Virus record (IMG/VR): IMGVR_UViG_3300044641_005075
Span: 1 to 40,728 of that record
Reading direction: 5' to 3' (one strand)
Length of the DNA stretch: 40,728 nt
Origin: a virus
Made by a program: the position numbers and the translations under genes. The notes under the pieces are model-generated. The model searched no databases and was not told the DNA's origin. It was given only the letters and a program-made list of their open reading frames with translations. Positions 21,996 to 30,529 of the stretch are shown in pieces. Position 1 is the first letter of the stretch. Each line of letters opens with the position of its first letter.

Positions 21996-22999
21996 GAAGC
22001 GACCCGGTAGGCGTAGCCGTTCACCCCGCTATTCTCTTGCGAGCCGATCCCGTTTTTTCTAATCACCGGGAACACACGCCACGTATCCGGCCCGAGCGTA
22101 ATCGCGGCGCCTGGCGTGATGTTGGACATATTTACCGCGCGAATGTCCTGAGGACTCCCGAGCGGCGACCACAGGTTGCCGGGTCGAAGGATGGCGACCC
22201 ACAACGGCGCAAGCATCGCACGGCCAGTCAACCCGCTCGCGGCTGGTATTGCCAGCGCGCTCGCGTTGACTGTAGGAGAAGGTCGTCCGAAAAACGGAGG
22301 CACCGCGAAACCTCGCGCGAAGTTCACGCCTAATCCGCTGCTGGAACCAAACAGCACGCAATAACGCGGCGACACGGAATCGCTGTCGGCGCGGATGATC
22401 GTTCCGCGCGAGTTTAGGCCGCCGTCTAAATTAAAAGGGTTAGCGTCTTCAGTTGAATCCCACGGCACTTGATTAAAGGTGCTGTTGATCGAATCCGACG
22501 CATTTATAGCATTCCAATGCCAGCGATTGCCGTAGGCATAGCTCCCATTCGTGACTACGCCGAGCCGATTTAGCGTGCCGACCCCGAAGTGCCTAAAACT
22601 GCCCGCGGTGACCTCGACCACCACGTGCAGGTAAGACTCGCCCGCGCGGTTTGCGCCGGCGAAAACGTGATAGGCCACGAACGGCCCCGGCATGTTGTTC
22701 GCGTACGCGAAGTAAGAGATTCCGGTCTGTGCGTGCGCGGCCTGTCCCGAGTTGTAGGGTCCGGGATAAAGCGCCGGCCCCATGTACGGGCCAGGGTCGA
22801 TGGTGGCGCCTTGTCCGCTGACGTTGGTGCGCGTGAAAAAACCGCAGCGCATGCCGGCCTTGTTTAGTAGCACGGCCTGCCCGGTGTGATCGGTGCGCGC
22901 GCCGTTGAAATCCACCGCCCAGCCCTGTGCGAGCGCGAACACGCGCAGCTTGGAAAGCAGGTCGTTTACGTCGTTGGCGGTACCGGTTTCGTATGGCAT
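21992..22999 (-). CDS. Tail protein, shares N-terminal module with its upstream neighbour (335 aa)
   Basis: SD GAGG precedes ATG 22999. The start YETGTANDVNDLLSKLRVFA parallels SGTATSYTDLLDRLDQFLIN of the 518-residue neighbour, suggesting a shared attachment module with different distal parts. The remainder is beta-rich (YLHVVVEVTAGSFRHFGVG, WRVFPVIRKNG). Base composition is slightly lower in GC than other tail genes. A role in host recognition is inferred from position and modularity. Confidence 0.68.
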   Translation of the reverse strand: MPYETGTANDVNDLLSKLRVFALAQGWAVDFNGARTDHTGQAVLLNKAGMRCGFFTRTNVSGQGATIDPGPYMGPALYPGPYNSGQAAHAQTGISYFAYANNMPGPFVAYHVFAGANRAGESYLHVVVEVTAGSFRHFGVGTLNRLGVVTNGSYAYGNRWHWNAINASDSINSTFNQVPWDSTEDANPFNLDGGLNSRGTIIRADSDSVSPRYCVLFGSSSGLGVNFARGFAVPPFFGRPSPTVNASALAIPAASGLTGRAMLAPLWVAILRPGNLWSPLGSPQDIRAVNMSNITPGAAITLGPDTWRVFPVIRKNGIGSQENSGVNGYAYRVAS

Positions 23000-23008
23000 G
23001 GCTTGGCC

Positions 23009-24565
23009 TCAGTCCAGGCGCACGGCGCCGTAATTCTGCGCAGCGACGCGAAAAACGTTCTGCACCACCAGGTGATCAAAGCGGCTTTCTTGTATGAGCG
23101 ACTCAGACGCTACCGAATAACCCGGCGTCCAGTAAAGCCCCTCAAACTCGCCCCAAATGTGATATGGCGCGGCCAGCATGTTCCCCAACACGCACGGCAT
23201 CAGCAGGCGCGTCGTGTCGTCCACGCCCGAGCGATAGAACGTCAACTGCAAACCGGCTTGCGTGAGAAACGTCGGGTAAACGTGCGCGGCCACCACCGTG
23301 TCCGCTACACCTTCGCCGGTCCCAGAGAACCTATTTGAGAAGTCCCTCCACTGCGCATCCGGGAACATGGCCGCGAGCCCATAGCGGCCTGGGTCAATCG
23401 GAAAACGGAAGTAGGCATTCTGGTCTGAGTAGCGCACCGTGCGGCCGCTGCTGGTCGCGCCGACGATCATCGGGTAGGCGTGCGCGCTGGGCGGTTCATA
23501 GGGGAGCCCGAAACCGGCGTAGGCAATCTGATAGACGGAATTGTTCTTCGTCACCAGAATGAACCGCTGACCGTTGGCCACGATCCAGTATGAAATGGAG
23601 GCGTTCACCAGCGACAGGTATCGCATTGAGGTCGGGTTCGCCTGCGCGGCCGCGGGCAGCGTGCTGTTCCACGTGCGAAACCCTGTCAGTCCGAAGTTGT
23701 AGGTATCGAAGTCCACGCTGCCGTAGGTTTCTGCCCCCACGTATATGGTGCTGGTCCCGCCCAACCCCGGAGCGCTCCAAACGTACTCGGCGCGCTCGTG
23801 CAGCGTGTAGAGCTGATTCACCTGCTCTCGCAGGTTGAACGTCGAAAACTCCAGCGTCGAGCCGGTCGATGCGGTGATGTTGAAGCGCCAGAAGCGATGC
23901 GCGCCGGGCGCCGTGGTGAGCGTGTAGACGCGCGTCTGATTGTCGGACCACGTTTGTCCGCTCCACGATTGAGCGGTCGTCCACGAATCGCCAGCATTGT
24001 CTTTCCAATCAAGCGAGAAAGCGGCCGGCGAATTCGCGGTCAAGTAGGCTTGAAGAACGAACTCGCGCACTTCGGTTGGCGCGATCATTTCATATTCGAT
24101 GAACGCGGTCGTCGCTGCCCGCGCTGCGCGGGTAGCTGTCGATCCGTCGTACAGGTTCGCCTCGTTGGCGAGGTTGGTCGTGCGCTTCTCCTGCCCAGCG
24201 CAGCCCGCCCGCCGCAGCCGCAACCATTTCGGCGAAGTGTTGATCGTCCACACGTCGCCCGCCACGTAGGCGGTGCCGCCCGCGGTGATAGTGAAGGCGA
24301 TGCGCGCCGCCGTGTACGGCGTGCCTACCGTAGCGTTTGCCTGCGCGCCGGACACGCTGCCCGACACGCTGAACGTGGTCGCGTTAATCGCGGTCAGCGT
24401 CCACGTCTCGGCCACGCTGGTGGCGGTGCCGTTGTACGCGGTCAGGTTGCCGGTGCCGGTGCCGGTGAACTTCTTCCCCCAGGCGTGCCCGGTGTTGATC
24501 AGGAACTGGTCGAGCCGGTCGAGCAGGTCGGTGTAACTAGTCGCTGTGCCACTGGTGTGGCTCAT
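23009..24565 (-). CDS. Tail protein with discoidin-like jelly-roll domain (518 aa)
   Basis: The start lies just after the tape-measure stop. Residues 1-30 share the module of the next gene. A Ser/Thr/Gly-rich beta segment follows (30-115), then at about 153-246 a probable F5/8 type C (discoidin-like) sandwich: IEYEMIAPTEVREFVLQAYL, DNAGDSWTTAQSW, then RFWRFNITASTGSTLEFSTF. Such domains commonly bind carbohydrates. The C-terminal half resembles the neighbouring tail protein. Likely adhesin or tail-tip-associated protein. Confidence 0.68.
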   Translation of the reverse strand: MSHTSGTATSYTDLLDRLDQFLINTGHAWGKKFTGTGTGNLTAYNGTATSVAETWTLTAINATTFSVSGSVSGAQANATVGTPYTAARIAFTITAGGTAYVAGDVWTINTSPKWLRLRRAGCAGQEKRTTNLANEANLYDGSTATRAARAATTAFIEYEMIAPTEVREFVLQAYLTANSPAAFSLDWKDNAGDSWTTAQSWSGQTWSDNQTRVYTLTTAPGAHRFWRFNITASTGSTLEFSTFNLREQVNQLYTLHERAEYVWSAPGLGGTSTIYVGAETYGSVDFDTYNFGLTGFRTWNSTLPAAAQANPTSMRYLSLVNASISYWIVANGQRFILVTKNNSVYQIAYAGFGLPYEPPSAHAYPMIVGATSSGRTVRYSDQNAYFRFPIDPGRYGLAAMFPDAQWRDFSNRFSGTGEGVADTVVAAHVYPTFLTQAGLQLTFYRSGVDDTTRLLMPCVLGNMLAAPYHIWGEFEGLYWTPGYSVASESLIQESRFDHLVVQNVFRVAAQNYGAVRLD

Positions 24566-24566
24566 G

Positions 24567-27347
24567 TCATGCCCCCAAAAGTTGCCGCACCTGCCCCGGA
24601 TTGCGGCCGATCAGGTTTAGCACGGTGCGCTCGCCCGCGGACGAATCGAGATAGTCTGACACAAGCGACGGATCCAGCACGTTCACGATGCGGTAGCCCG
24701 AGCCGCCGCCGTTGCCCGCGTTGCGCGGGTCGGTGCGCGACAAGACTTCCTCGCCGGTCTGCAGGATCGCGGGTCGCTCGTCTGGCCGCAAGCCCACCAT
24801 GCCTCCGCTGTGGAATCGCGGCGCCCCAGCGAATACCAGCGGGTTCACCATGCGCCCCGGCCCGGTCGTGCGCCCCACCATGCCGCCGCCGTGAAACAGT
24901 CCGGCAAAGATGCCACCGGCCCCCGCGCCTCCCGCAGTGCCGCCGCTCACAAGCGCCAGAATCGCCCGCTTGGCCAGCGCTTCCGCGGCCATGCGCGCGA
25001 TCGACTGGACGAAGGATAGCGCAGCCGCCCGCACCGCATCGGAAAACCCACGCGCCCCGGTGGCGAGGTCGGTGAACAGGTTGGCGAGCGCAGAGGCTCC
25101 GGCCTGCTCGATCTGCGTCTGAAGGCGCCGCTGGCTGGCCGTGACGCGCGCGATCTCGGTGTCGAGCTGGGTAATCTGCTGAGTGACGCGCGGATCGGCG
25201 ATGCCGCCGTTCGCGGTCTGCGCCTGCGCCACGGCCACCAGCGCGTCGCGGTACTGCCTGAGCTGCTCAATGCTGCGCACGCGCAGCTGAGTCAGCTGGC
25301 GCTCAGACTCCAGTTGCGGCAGCAGTCCGGCGTCGGCCTGCGCGGCAATAAGCGCCTCCTGCCCACGCAGGTCGGCGAGTCCGGTCGAGATGCGCCGCTG
25401 CAGCTCTTGCAGTTGCGCGTCTACCAGCTCGGTGTCGATCAATTTTCGGATGAGTTGCACGCCGGCAGCGTCGCCTTCCGCCGTCAGCCGACTGAGCAGG
25501 TCGCGGTACTGCGCCTCGGCGCGGATGCGGGCGGCCTCTACGGGGTTGCCAGAGGCCTGCGCAAGCGCAGCGCCTGCTTGCTCGCGCTGCCGGTCAAGGT
25601 TGCGTTGAAAGGCGTCCCGCTCCAGCGCAGAGGCGCGCTCCACGTCGGCCCGGCGCCGTTCCAGGAGCTCAATATCGGCCAGCGCCTTGATGCGCTCAGC
25701 CCCGCCTGCCGCCGCCCGCTGCCGCTCAGCCGCGATGGCTTGGTCAATGCCGGCCACCTCCAGGTCACGGCGGCGCTGGTAGTAGTCCTCGGCCGCAAGG
25801 GCAGACGAATCGAACTGTTCGCGCAAAATTGACAGTTCGCGCTTTGTCGCGTCGTCTTGTAGGCGTTCAAGCGCGTCCAGCTCGGCTTTTCTGGCCGCTT
25901 CGGCGGCTTTTCCATCGCCGGTGCCTGACGCTGCGGACGCCCTAAATCGTCCCGTTCCGCGCGTCGTCGGCTGCTGGCCACGGCGCCTGGCTTCCTCGGC
26001 CTGGCGGCGCGCATCCTCGGCCTGCGCGATAGCGACCTCGCGCTCGGCTAGCGCCGAGTCAATGCTGCCCCGCGCCGCTTCTTCAATGATCCTATTCCTC
26101 TCGCGGTAACGCGCCAGCGCGGCGGTCTGCGTGTCATCGCTGAAGATCGCGGAAAATCGGTCGCGCGTGAGCTGCGCTTGCGACACGATCCGGTCCAGCA
26201 GCGCGGTCGCCTGCACGGTGACGATCTGGATGCTCGCGCGGATGTTCGCCGGCAGCTCGCGGAAGGCGCGTACGATGAGCGCAATCGCGTGATCCACCGT
26301 TCGCGGCAGCCCGAGGACCGTGCCAGAGAAGTCGTCGAGTGACCCAATCGCTGCGCCGATGGTGGCGTTTAGCGTCCCGGCGAGCGTGTCAAGCGCAGCA
26401 CTGAGCGTCTGCACCGCGCCCTGTGCCGCCTGCGCCGCCAGCTCAAAATATTGGCGCACGGTCACGCCAAACTCGACCACCGCGCCGCGGACACTCTCGC
26501 TCGACAGCAACGCGGCGAAGCGCTGGATAGTCCCGGCGAGCGTTGACGTGGCCGTGCTGGACTGGTCAAAGGCGCCCAGCAGCGCGAGCCCGGCGTTCCG
26601 AGTCAGCGTGACGGCCTGCCCTACGGTGACTGGCAGCCGCTCAAACTGGCCGGCAATCTCGTTGCGCTGCCGCTGGAGCGCCTCGATGACGGCTTGGGCG
26701 GTGATCTTGCCTTCCTCGCCGTACTTGCGCAGCTCGCCGCGGGTGATCCCCATCCCGCGCGCGATCGCGTCGGCCAGCACCGGCGTCTGCTCAAGGACGC
26801 TGTTCAGCTCCTCGCCGCGCAGCGTGCCTGAGCCAAGGCCCTGACCGAGCTGGATCAGCGCCGCATTCGCCGCCTGCGCGCTCGTGCCGCTGAGTTGGAC
26901 GGCCTGATTGATCGTCTCGACCACCTCAAGCAAGGTTTCCTGCCCGAGCCCGGCGTCCTGTGTGGCCAGCGCGATCCGGCTGTACAGGTCGGCCGTCTCG
27001 GTCAGGCTCGCCCGCGAGCGCTGCGCCAGCTCAAAAAGCGCCACCTGAGCGCGCTCAAACTCCTGCACGCTGTTGGTGGCGATCTGCAGTCGAGCGTTCA
27101 GGGTGTTCAGCTCGTCGGCCGCGCCGATCAGCCGGATTGCGGCCGCAAGCGACACGAAGCCCGCCACCAGCCGGCCGACGGAAGTCGCCGCTGATCGTGC
27201 CCCGGAGTCGAGGTTGTCCAGCGGGCGCGATGCGCCGACCCTAGAGGCGTCGGCGGTGACGCTGCGCAGCTCGTCCCGGATCGAGGCGAGCGCGGACCGG
27301 AACTCAGCGAGGTTGGCGTTTACTCGGAACTCAAGATCAGCCGCCAT
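24567..27347 (-). CDS. Tape measure protein (926 aa)
   Basis: The longest gene of the window, after the frameshifted chaperones. The N-terminus (DLEFRVNANLAEFRSALASI) and the segment RLQIATNSVQEFERAQVALF through RGEELNSVLEQTPVLADAI are the typical tape-measure domain. Long Ala/Gln/Arg-rich coiled coils occupy the middle; the C-terminus is Gly-rich with FHGGGMVG and RFHSGGMVGLRPDERPAIL, usual near the end of tape measures. It sets tail length and is ejected with the DNA. Confidence 0.93.
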   Translation of the reverse strand: MAADLEFRVNANLAEFRSALASIRDELRSVTADASRVGASRPLDNLDSGARSAATSVGRLVAGFVSLAAAIRLIGAADELNTLNARLQIATNSVQEFERAQVALFELAQRSRASLTETADLYSRIALATQDAGLGQETLLEVVETINQAVQLSGTSAQAANAALIQLGQGLGSGTLRGEELNSVLEQTPVLADAIARGMGITRGELRKYGEEGKITAQAVIEALQRQRNEIAGQFERLPVTVGQAVTLTRNAGLALLGAFDQSSTATSTLAGTIQRFAALLSSESVRGAVVEFGVTVRQYFELAAQAAQGAVQTLSAALDTLAGTLNATIGAAIGSLDDFSGTVLGLPRTVDHAIALIVRAFRELPANIRASIQIVTVQATALLDRIVSQAQLTRDRFSAIFSDDTQTAALARYRERNRIIEEAARGSIDSALAEREVAIAQAEDARRQAEEARRRGQQPTTRGTGRFRASAASGTGDGKAAEAARKAELDALERLQDDATKRELSILREQFDSSALAAEDYYQRRRDLEVAGIDQAIAAERQRAAAGGAERIKALADIELLERRRADVERASALERDAFQRNLDRQREQAGAALAQASGNPVEAARIRAEAQYRDLLSRLTAEGDAAGVQLIRKLIDTELVDAQLQELQRRISTGLADLRGQEALIAAQADAGLLPQLESERQLTQLRVRSIEQLRQYRDALVAVAQAQTANGGIADPRVTQQITQLDTEIARVTASQRRLQTQIEQAGASALANLFTDLATGARGFSDAVRAAALSFVQSIARMAAEALAKRAILALVSGGTAGGAGAGGIFAGLFHGGGMVGRTTGPGRMVNPLVFAGAPRFHSGGMVGLRPDERPAILQTGEEVLSRTDPRNAGNGGGSGYRIVNVLDPSLVSDYLDSSAGERTVLNLIGRNPGQVRQLLGA

Positions 27348-27947
27348 TGCCGCCGCCCTCCAGAGCTTTCAGGTACGCCTTGAATGCTTTGCCGTCAGCC
27401 TGTGCCATGCGCGCCGCGGTGGCCTCGCCGATGCGCCGCTGCGCGTGCATCCGCTCAATCGCCCCCATAAACTCGCGCACCTGTCTGATGGTATAGCCTC
27501 GGATCGCCTCCAGCGTGTGTCCTTCGGCGATGAGCGCCGTCAGGGTGTCGGCCCAGCCCCAGCGGCCGGCGCTCGTACCGCCTGACCGGCCGCGCGAATC
27601 GCCGGGGTCAGGCGCCGGGCGAAAAAATCGGCATTGACCTCCAGGCACACTGCCGCCAGCTCGATCAGTTGATCCGGCGTCGATTCTGACAGCTCGGCCA
27701 CTGACACACCCGAGGCCAGCGCGACGGCATCGATGATGGCCTCGCCGTGGTCAGCGATTATGTCGAGCATGGCCTCGACGGTGAGCGCCGCGCGGCCGGT
27801 GGCAATCGCCTCGACGGCGCCGCTGATTGGTTTGATCGCCCGCGCAAAGGCCGGAAGCTGGCCGACCTTCAGCGGCGCGACGGTGAGCTGCCGGCCGTTG
27901 AAAATCGCTGATCGCGCGGGCGGTTCGAGCACGTCGAACTCGCCCAT
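27337..27947 (-). CDS. Frameshifted tail assembly chaperone (G-T fusion, 203 aa)
   Basis: Frame 0 of the chaperone at 27947 can shift by -1 at T TTT TTC (27627-27621) and continue in the frame ending at 27337. The product keeps about 109 residues of the first protein, then reads RPAPDPGDSRGRSGG and a helical region (LTALIAEGHTLEAIRGYTIR, VREFMGAIERMHAQRR). No independent start with an SD exists for the second frame, and its end overlaps the tape-measure start. This is the conserved lambda G/GT architecture. Confidence 0.82.
27540..27947 (-). CDS. Tail assembly chaperone (G-like, 135 aa)
   Basis: ATG at 27947 directly follows the tail-tube stop. The sequence RSAIFNGRQLTVAPLKVGQL then PAFARAIKPISGAVEAI and a helical centre is typical of tail chaperones encoded between tube and tape measure. 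It binds the tape measure during tail assembly and is not in the mature virion. The last part of the gene contains the slippery heptamer. Confidence 0.85.
   Translation of the reverse strand: MGEFDVLEPPARSAIFNGRQLTVAPLKVGQLPAFARAIKPISGAVEAIATGRAALTVEAMLDIIADHGEAIIDAVALASGVSVAELSESTPDQLIELAAVCLEVNADFFARRLTPAIRAAGQAVRAPAAGAGPTP
27621..27627 (-). other. Programmed -1 ribosomal frameshift site (T TTT TTC)
   Basis: The heptamer is read in frame 0 as TTT TTC (codons beginning at 27626 and 27623), matching X XXY YYZ. After slippage the next codon starts at 27621 and the -1 frame stays open to 27337. Position before the tape measure is as in lambda-like tail operons. Confidence 0.85.
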
Positions 27948-27950
27948 GCG

Positions 27951-28868
27951 TTACGCCTCGATCTCGACGCGGAAGTACTGCGACACACCGCCGACCTTGC
28001 TCGCGTCCTTGAGCAGCTTCCCGGTGACCTCCAGCGCAGCGTAGTCCTCGCCGAGCAGGCCGAGATTCTGCGCCGCGCCGAGCTTCACCCGGTAGGCGGT
28101 GATGCGGGTGCGCTTGCCGCTGCGCGCCTCGTTCAGGCCGTCGAACACGATTTCGTATTCCTTGCCCGAGGTCACCAGCGCCTGGACCACGTCGACCGCG
28201 ACGCGGGTGTAGCCCACGGTCCACGTTTCGCCCGCGATCGTGCGGCCGGTGTAGACGAAGATGCCCGACGAGCGGACCTCGTAGTCCGTGCCAGCGGTCA
28301 CGGTCGTGCGGCCCGCGCAGGTCCACGTGACGGTGCCGTCGGTGACGGTCCCGCCGATGGTGGTCGGGAACGTCGGCAGGGTGCCGCCGCTAGTGCCCGC
28401 GGTCGTGGCCTTGTAGTAGAACCCGTTCGGCGTCGCCGGGGTCACGTAGGCGTTCAGCGCGTAGGCCGTGGTGTTCGCGCGCGCCGGTGCGCTCGCCTGC
28501 GCCGGGACCACCGTCGGCGTCGGGGTCGACGCGGGCAGGTTGGCGAACGGCGAGAAGGCGGCCGGGTACACCAGCACGGCTTCGCCGGTGACCGCCTGCG
28601 AGGCCAGCACGCTCGCGCTGCCGTAGAGCGCGCGCGCGAGGTTCGCCCCGTCGAGGTCGTGCATGGTGATGCTCGCCTCGACCGCGCTGATGCGCTTCAC
28701 CTCGTTGTAGGTGCCGCCGCCGGGCTGCGTGAAGTCCTTCAGCTCCTTCACGTCTTCGGTGACCCCGAAGGTCAGGGTCGAGCAGTTGCCCGCCTCGATC
28801 AGGCCGGCCGCGCCGCCCACTTCGCGCAGGTACACCTGCCCGCTGCCCAAGTACGAAAAGTCCGACAT
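27951..28868 (-). CDS. Major tail tube protein with inserted domain (305 aa)
   Basis: SD AGGAGCG precedes ATG 28868. The N-terminal part (YLGSGQVYLREVGGAAGLIE, VTEDVKELKDFTQPGGGTYN) and C-terminal part (GKRTRITAYRVKLGAAQNLG to GVSQYFRVEIEA) form the tube core. Residues about 115-187 (Pro/Thr-rich linker, then AYALNAYVTPATPNGFYYKA and WTCAG) look like a carbohydrate-binding-type module inserted on the outside of the tube. Tubes with surface-exposed domains are known in siphophages. Confidence 0.85.
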   Translation of the reverse strand: MSDFSYLGSGQVYLREVGGAAGLIEAGNCSTLTFGVTEDVKELKDFTQPGGGTYNEVKRISAVEASITMHDLDGANLARALYGSASVLASQAVTGEAVLVYPAAFSPFANLPASTPTPTVVPAQASAPARANTTAYALNAYVTPATPNGFYYKATTAGTSGGTLPTFPTTIGGTVTDGTVTWTCAGRTTVTAGTDYEVRSSGIFVYTGRTIAGETWTVGYTRVAVDVVQALVTSGKEYEIVFDGLNEARSGKRTRITAYRVKLGAAQNLGLLGEDYAALEVTGKLLKDASKVGGVSQYFRVEIEA

Positions 28869-28879
28869 GAGAATCGCTC

Positions 28880-29305
28880 CTAAGGTTGGCCCTTGAACGT
28901 GGCCGCGTTGGAAAATGCCAGCGGGAGGTGGCAGTACCCCGCATCGTATTCAGGCCCCGGCGCGTCGGCTAACCGCAGATACTTGCCCCCGCCCAGGTGG
29001 AACCCGAGCAGCGCCGCGAGTACCTGCTCGGCGATCTCGCCCGCCTGATCGCGCGCCGCGTTTGACTCGCCGGCGCCGCGCGCCGACTTCGCCGCCACCA
29101 CGACATACCACTCCTGCGTGATCTGCTGCACCGCGCCCGGCGCGATGGTCTGGCCGACGGTGTATCCGTCGTAGATGACCCACACCGCCGGCGCCTTCTG
29201 GCGCAGCTCGGGCACGCGCTCCAGCTCGCGCAGCGGCTCGACGGTGATGCCCGGCAGGCGGGTGCGCAGCCGCTCGATGATGGTCTGTTCGGTCGTGGCG
29301 AACAT
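28880..29305 (-). CDS. Mu gp37-like (DUF1834) tail terminator/connector protein
   Basis: A 141-residue protein between the virion morphogenesis gene and tail tube. ATTEQTIIERLRTRLPGITV and VPELRQKAPAVWVIYDGYTV are typical of the Gp37/DUF1834 family; the C-terminal half (YVVVAAKSARG, LLGFHLGGGKYLRL) matches too. Members cap or terminate the tail or connect it to the head. Length is in the usual range. Confidence 0.8.
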   Translation of the reverse strand: MFATTEQTIIERLRTRLPGITVEPLRELERVPELRQKAPAVWVIYDGYTVGQTIAPGAVQQITQEWYVVVAAKSARGAGESNAARDQAGEIAEQVLAALLGFHLGGGKYLRLADAPGPEYDAGYCHLPLAFSNAATFKGQP

Positions 29306-29309
29306 GGCG

Positions 29310-29810
29310 TCAGCCTCGGATTCGGAAGTAGTCGCGCAGCGCGCTGGACACGGCGGCCGACCAGCTCGGCGGGAGCTGGGCGGTGTTGCGATCGAGCAGC
29401 GGCAGGAACGGCCGCGACGGGACGGTCACCTGCTTGGCAAAGATCAGCCGCCCATTCGGCCCCGGGAACACAAGCCGGCGCGCCCGGCGCGGGCGGATCG
29501 TGGCGCCAAACTGGTGCACGCCGGCATAGCGGACATTCGTACCGATCGTCACGCCCTGGGCGTCGGCGTTTGCCACGATGGAGCGCTGCAGCCGGCCGGT
29601 GTCGCGCAGGGGTTGCCCGCGGCGAATCTTGAGCGCCCGCCACGGAGAGCCGAACGGCGAGGCGCCGAGCTTGAACCCCAGGCGGATGCGGTTAACGAGC
29701 ACGCGGCCGATGGTCTGGTACACCGGCTGCATGCCGCCCGCGCGCTGCTCCAGCTCGCGCAGCTTGTCGAGAATCTGCGACGCGCGCACCTCCACGTCGA
29801 TTCGTGCCAC
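29310..29810 (-). CDS. Phage virion morphogenesis protein (Mu gpG / HK97 gp10-like), GTG start
   Basis: GTG at 29810 follows the preceding stop by two bases. Characteristic segments are FKLGASPFGSPWRALKIR, GQPLRDTGRLQRSIV and GTNVRYAGVHQFGATIRPRR, the last being the family hallmark. It belongs to the head-tail completion group. The 166 residues match family length. Confidence 0.9.
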   Translation of the reverse strand: MARIDVEVRASQILDKLRELEQRAGGMQPVYQTIGRVLVNRIRLGFKLGASPFGSPWRALKIRRGQPLRDTGRLQRSIVANADAQGVTIGTNVRYAGVHQFGATIRPRRARRLVFPGPNGRLIFAKQVTVPSRPFLPLLDRNTAQLPPSWSAAVSSALRDYFRIRG

Positions 29811-29812
29811 GG

Positions 29813-30211
29813 TCAGTAGTCCCCGATGGTGTCGGCGGTGAAGATTCGCTCGGCCGAGTAGCCGCCGAAGGCGATCTGCTCGCCGGGCGACTGCCCAAGC
29901 GCGTCCGGCGGGAGCGCAATGCTGCTAGCGGCCAGCAGCTTGAGCTGTGCGAGCGCGTCCTCGTACCGGCGCCGCACTTCCTCCGGCGCGCGGTCCTCCC
30001 ACAGCCGGTACCGGGTGATGTCCCCGGCCCAGCCGCGCACCAACTCGGGCACGGCCGCCAGCGGCAGCGTGTAGCGCGAGCCGATGAATCCGTCGATCAA
30101 GCTCGCGGCGCTCGACTCGGCCGCATCGAACACGCTCGCCTCGTCGCCGGTCAGCTCGGACAGCTCGCTTTCGCCGTAGGCCGTGGCGAACTGCGCTGAG
30201 GTCAGGTACAT
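29813..30211 (-). CDS. DUF1320 protein (Mu gp36-like head-tail adaptor)
   Basis: SD AAGGAGCG precedes ATG 30211. MYLTSAQFATAYGESELSEL and ASSLIDGFIGSRYTLPLAAV followed by GDITRYRLWEDRAPEEVRRR are diagnostic of DUF1320/Gp36, a helical adaptor that stacks under the portal ring. The 132-residue length is typical. Confidence 0.92.
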   Translation of the reverse strand: MYLTSAQFATAYGESELSELTGDEASVFDAAESSAASLIDGFIGSRYTLPLAAVPELVRGWAGDITRYRLWEDRAPEEVRRRYEDALAQLKLLAASSIALPPDALGQSPGEQIAFGGYSAERIFTADTIGDY

Positions 30212-30213
30212 GG

Positions 30214-30525
30214 TCAGCGCTCCTTGATCGTGAACGTCAGCGTCCGGTCGTCAGTGCGCCCGCCCGCCGTGGTGATGCGGCAGGTTGCCGCGGCCGCCTG
30301 GCCGACGGTGCCGCCGCTGATCCAGGCGCGCACGCGCGTCCCTGAGCCCTCGACCGTAGACGTGATGAGCGTGCACCCGGTCGCCAGCACGCTCGCCGAG
30401 GCGATGGTATCGGCCGGCGTGTGCGCGTCAAGCCACGCCGACCAGTCAAACAGGTAGTCGAGGACCGCGTTCGGATCTTTCGTGACCCGCGCCTTTCCAT
30501 CGGTGACGGTAATTGAGTCGCTCAC
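30214..30525 (-). CDS. Small beta-rich virion protein, fiber-tail adaptor-like (103 aa), GTG start
   Basis: GTG at 30525 with SD GAGGTG. The segment VLDYLFDWSAWLDAHTPADT followed by an Ig-like beta sandwich ending RTDDRTLTFTIKER is the pattern of phage fiber-tail adaptor proteins. It lies between the repeat protein and the head-tail adaptor. A structural role is likely, the exact place in the virion unknown. Confidence 0.7.
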   Translation of the reverse strand: MSDSITVTDGKARVTKDPNAVLDYLFDWSAWLDAHTPADTIASASVLATGCTLITSTVEGSGTRVRAWISGGTVGQAAAATCRITTAGGRTDDRTLTFTIKER

Positions 30526-30529
30526 GGTT

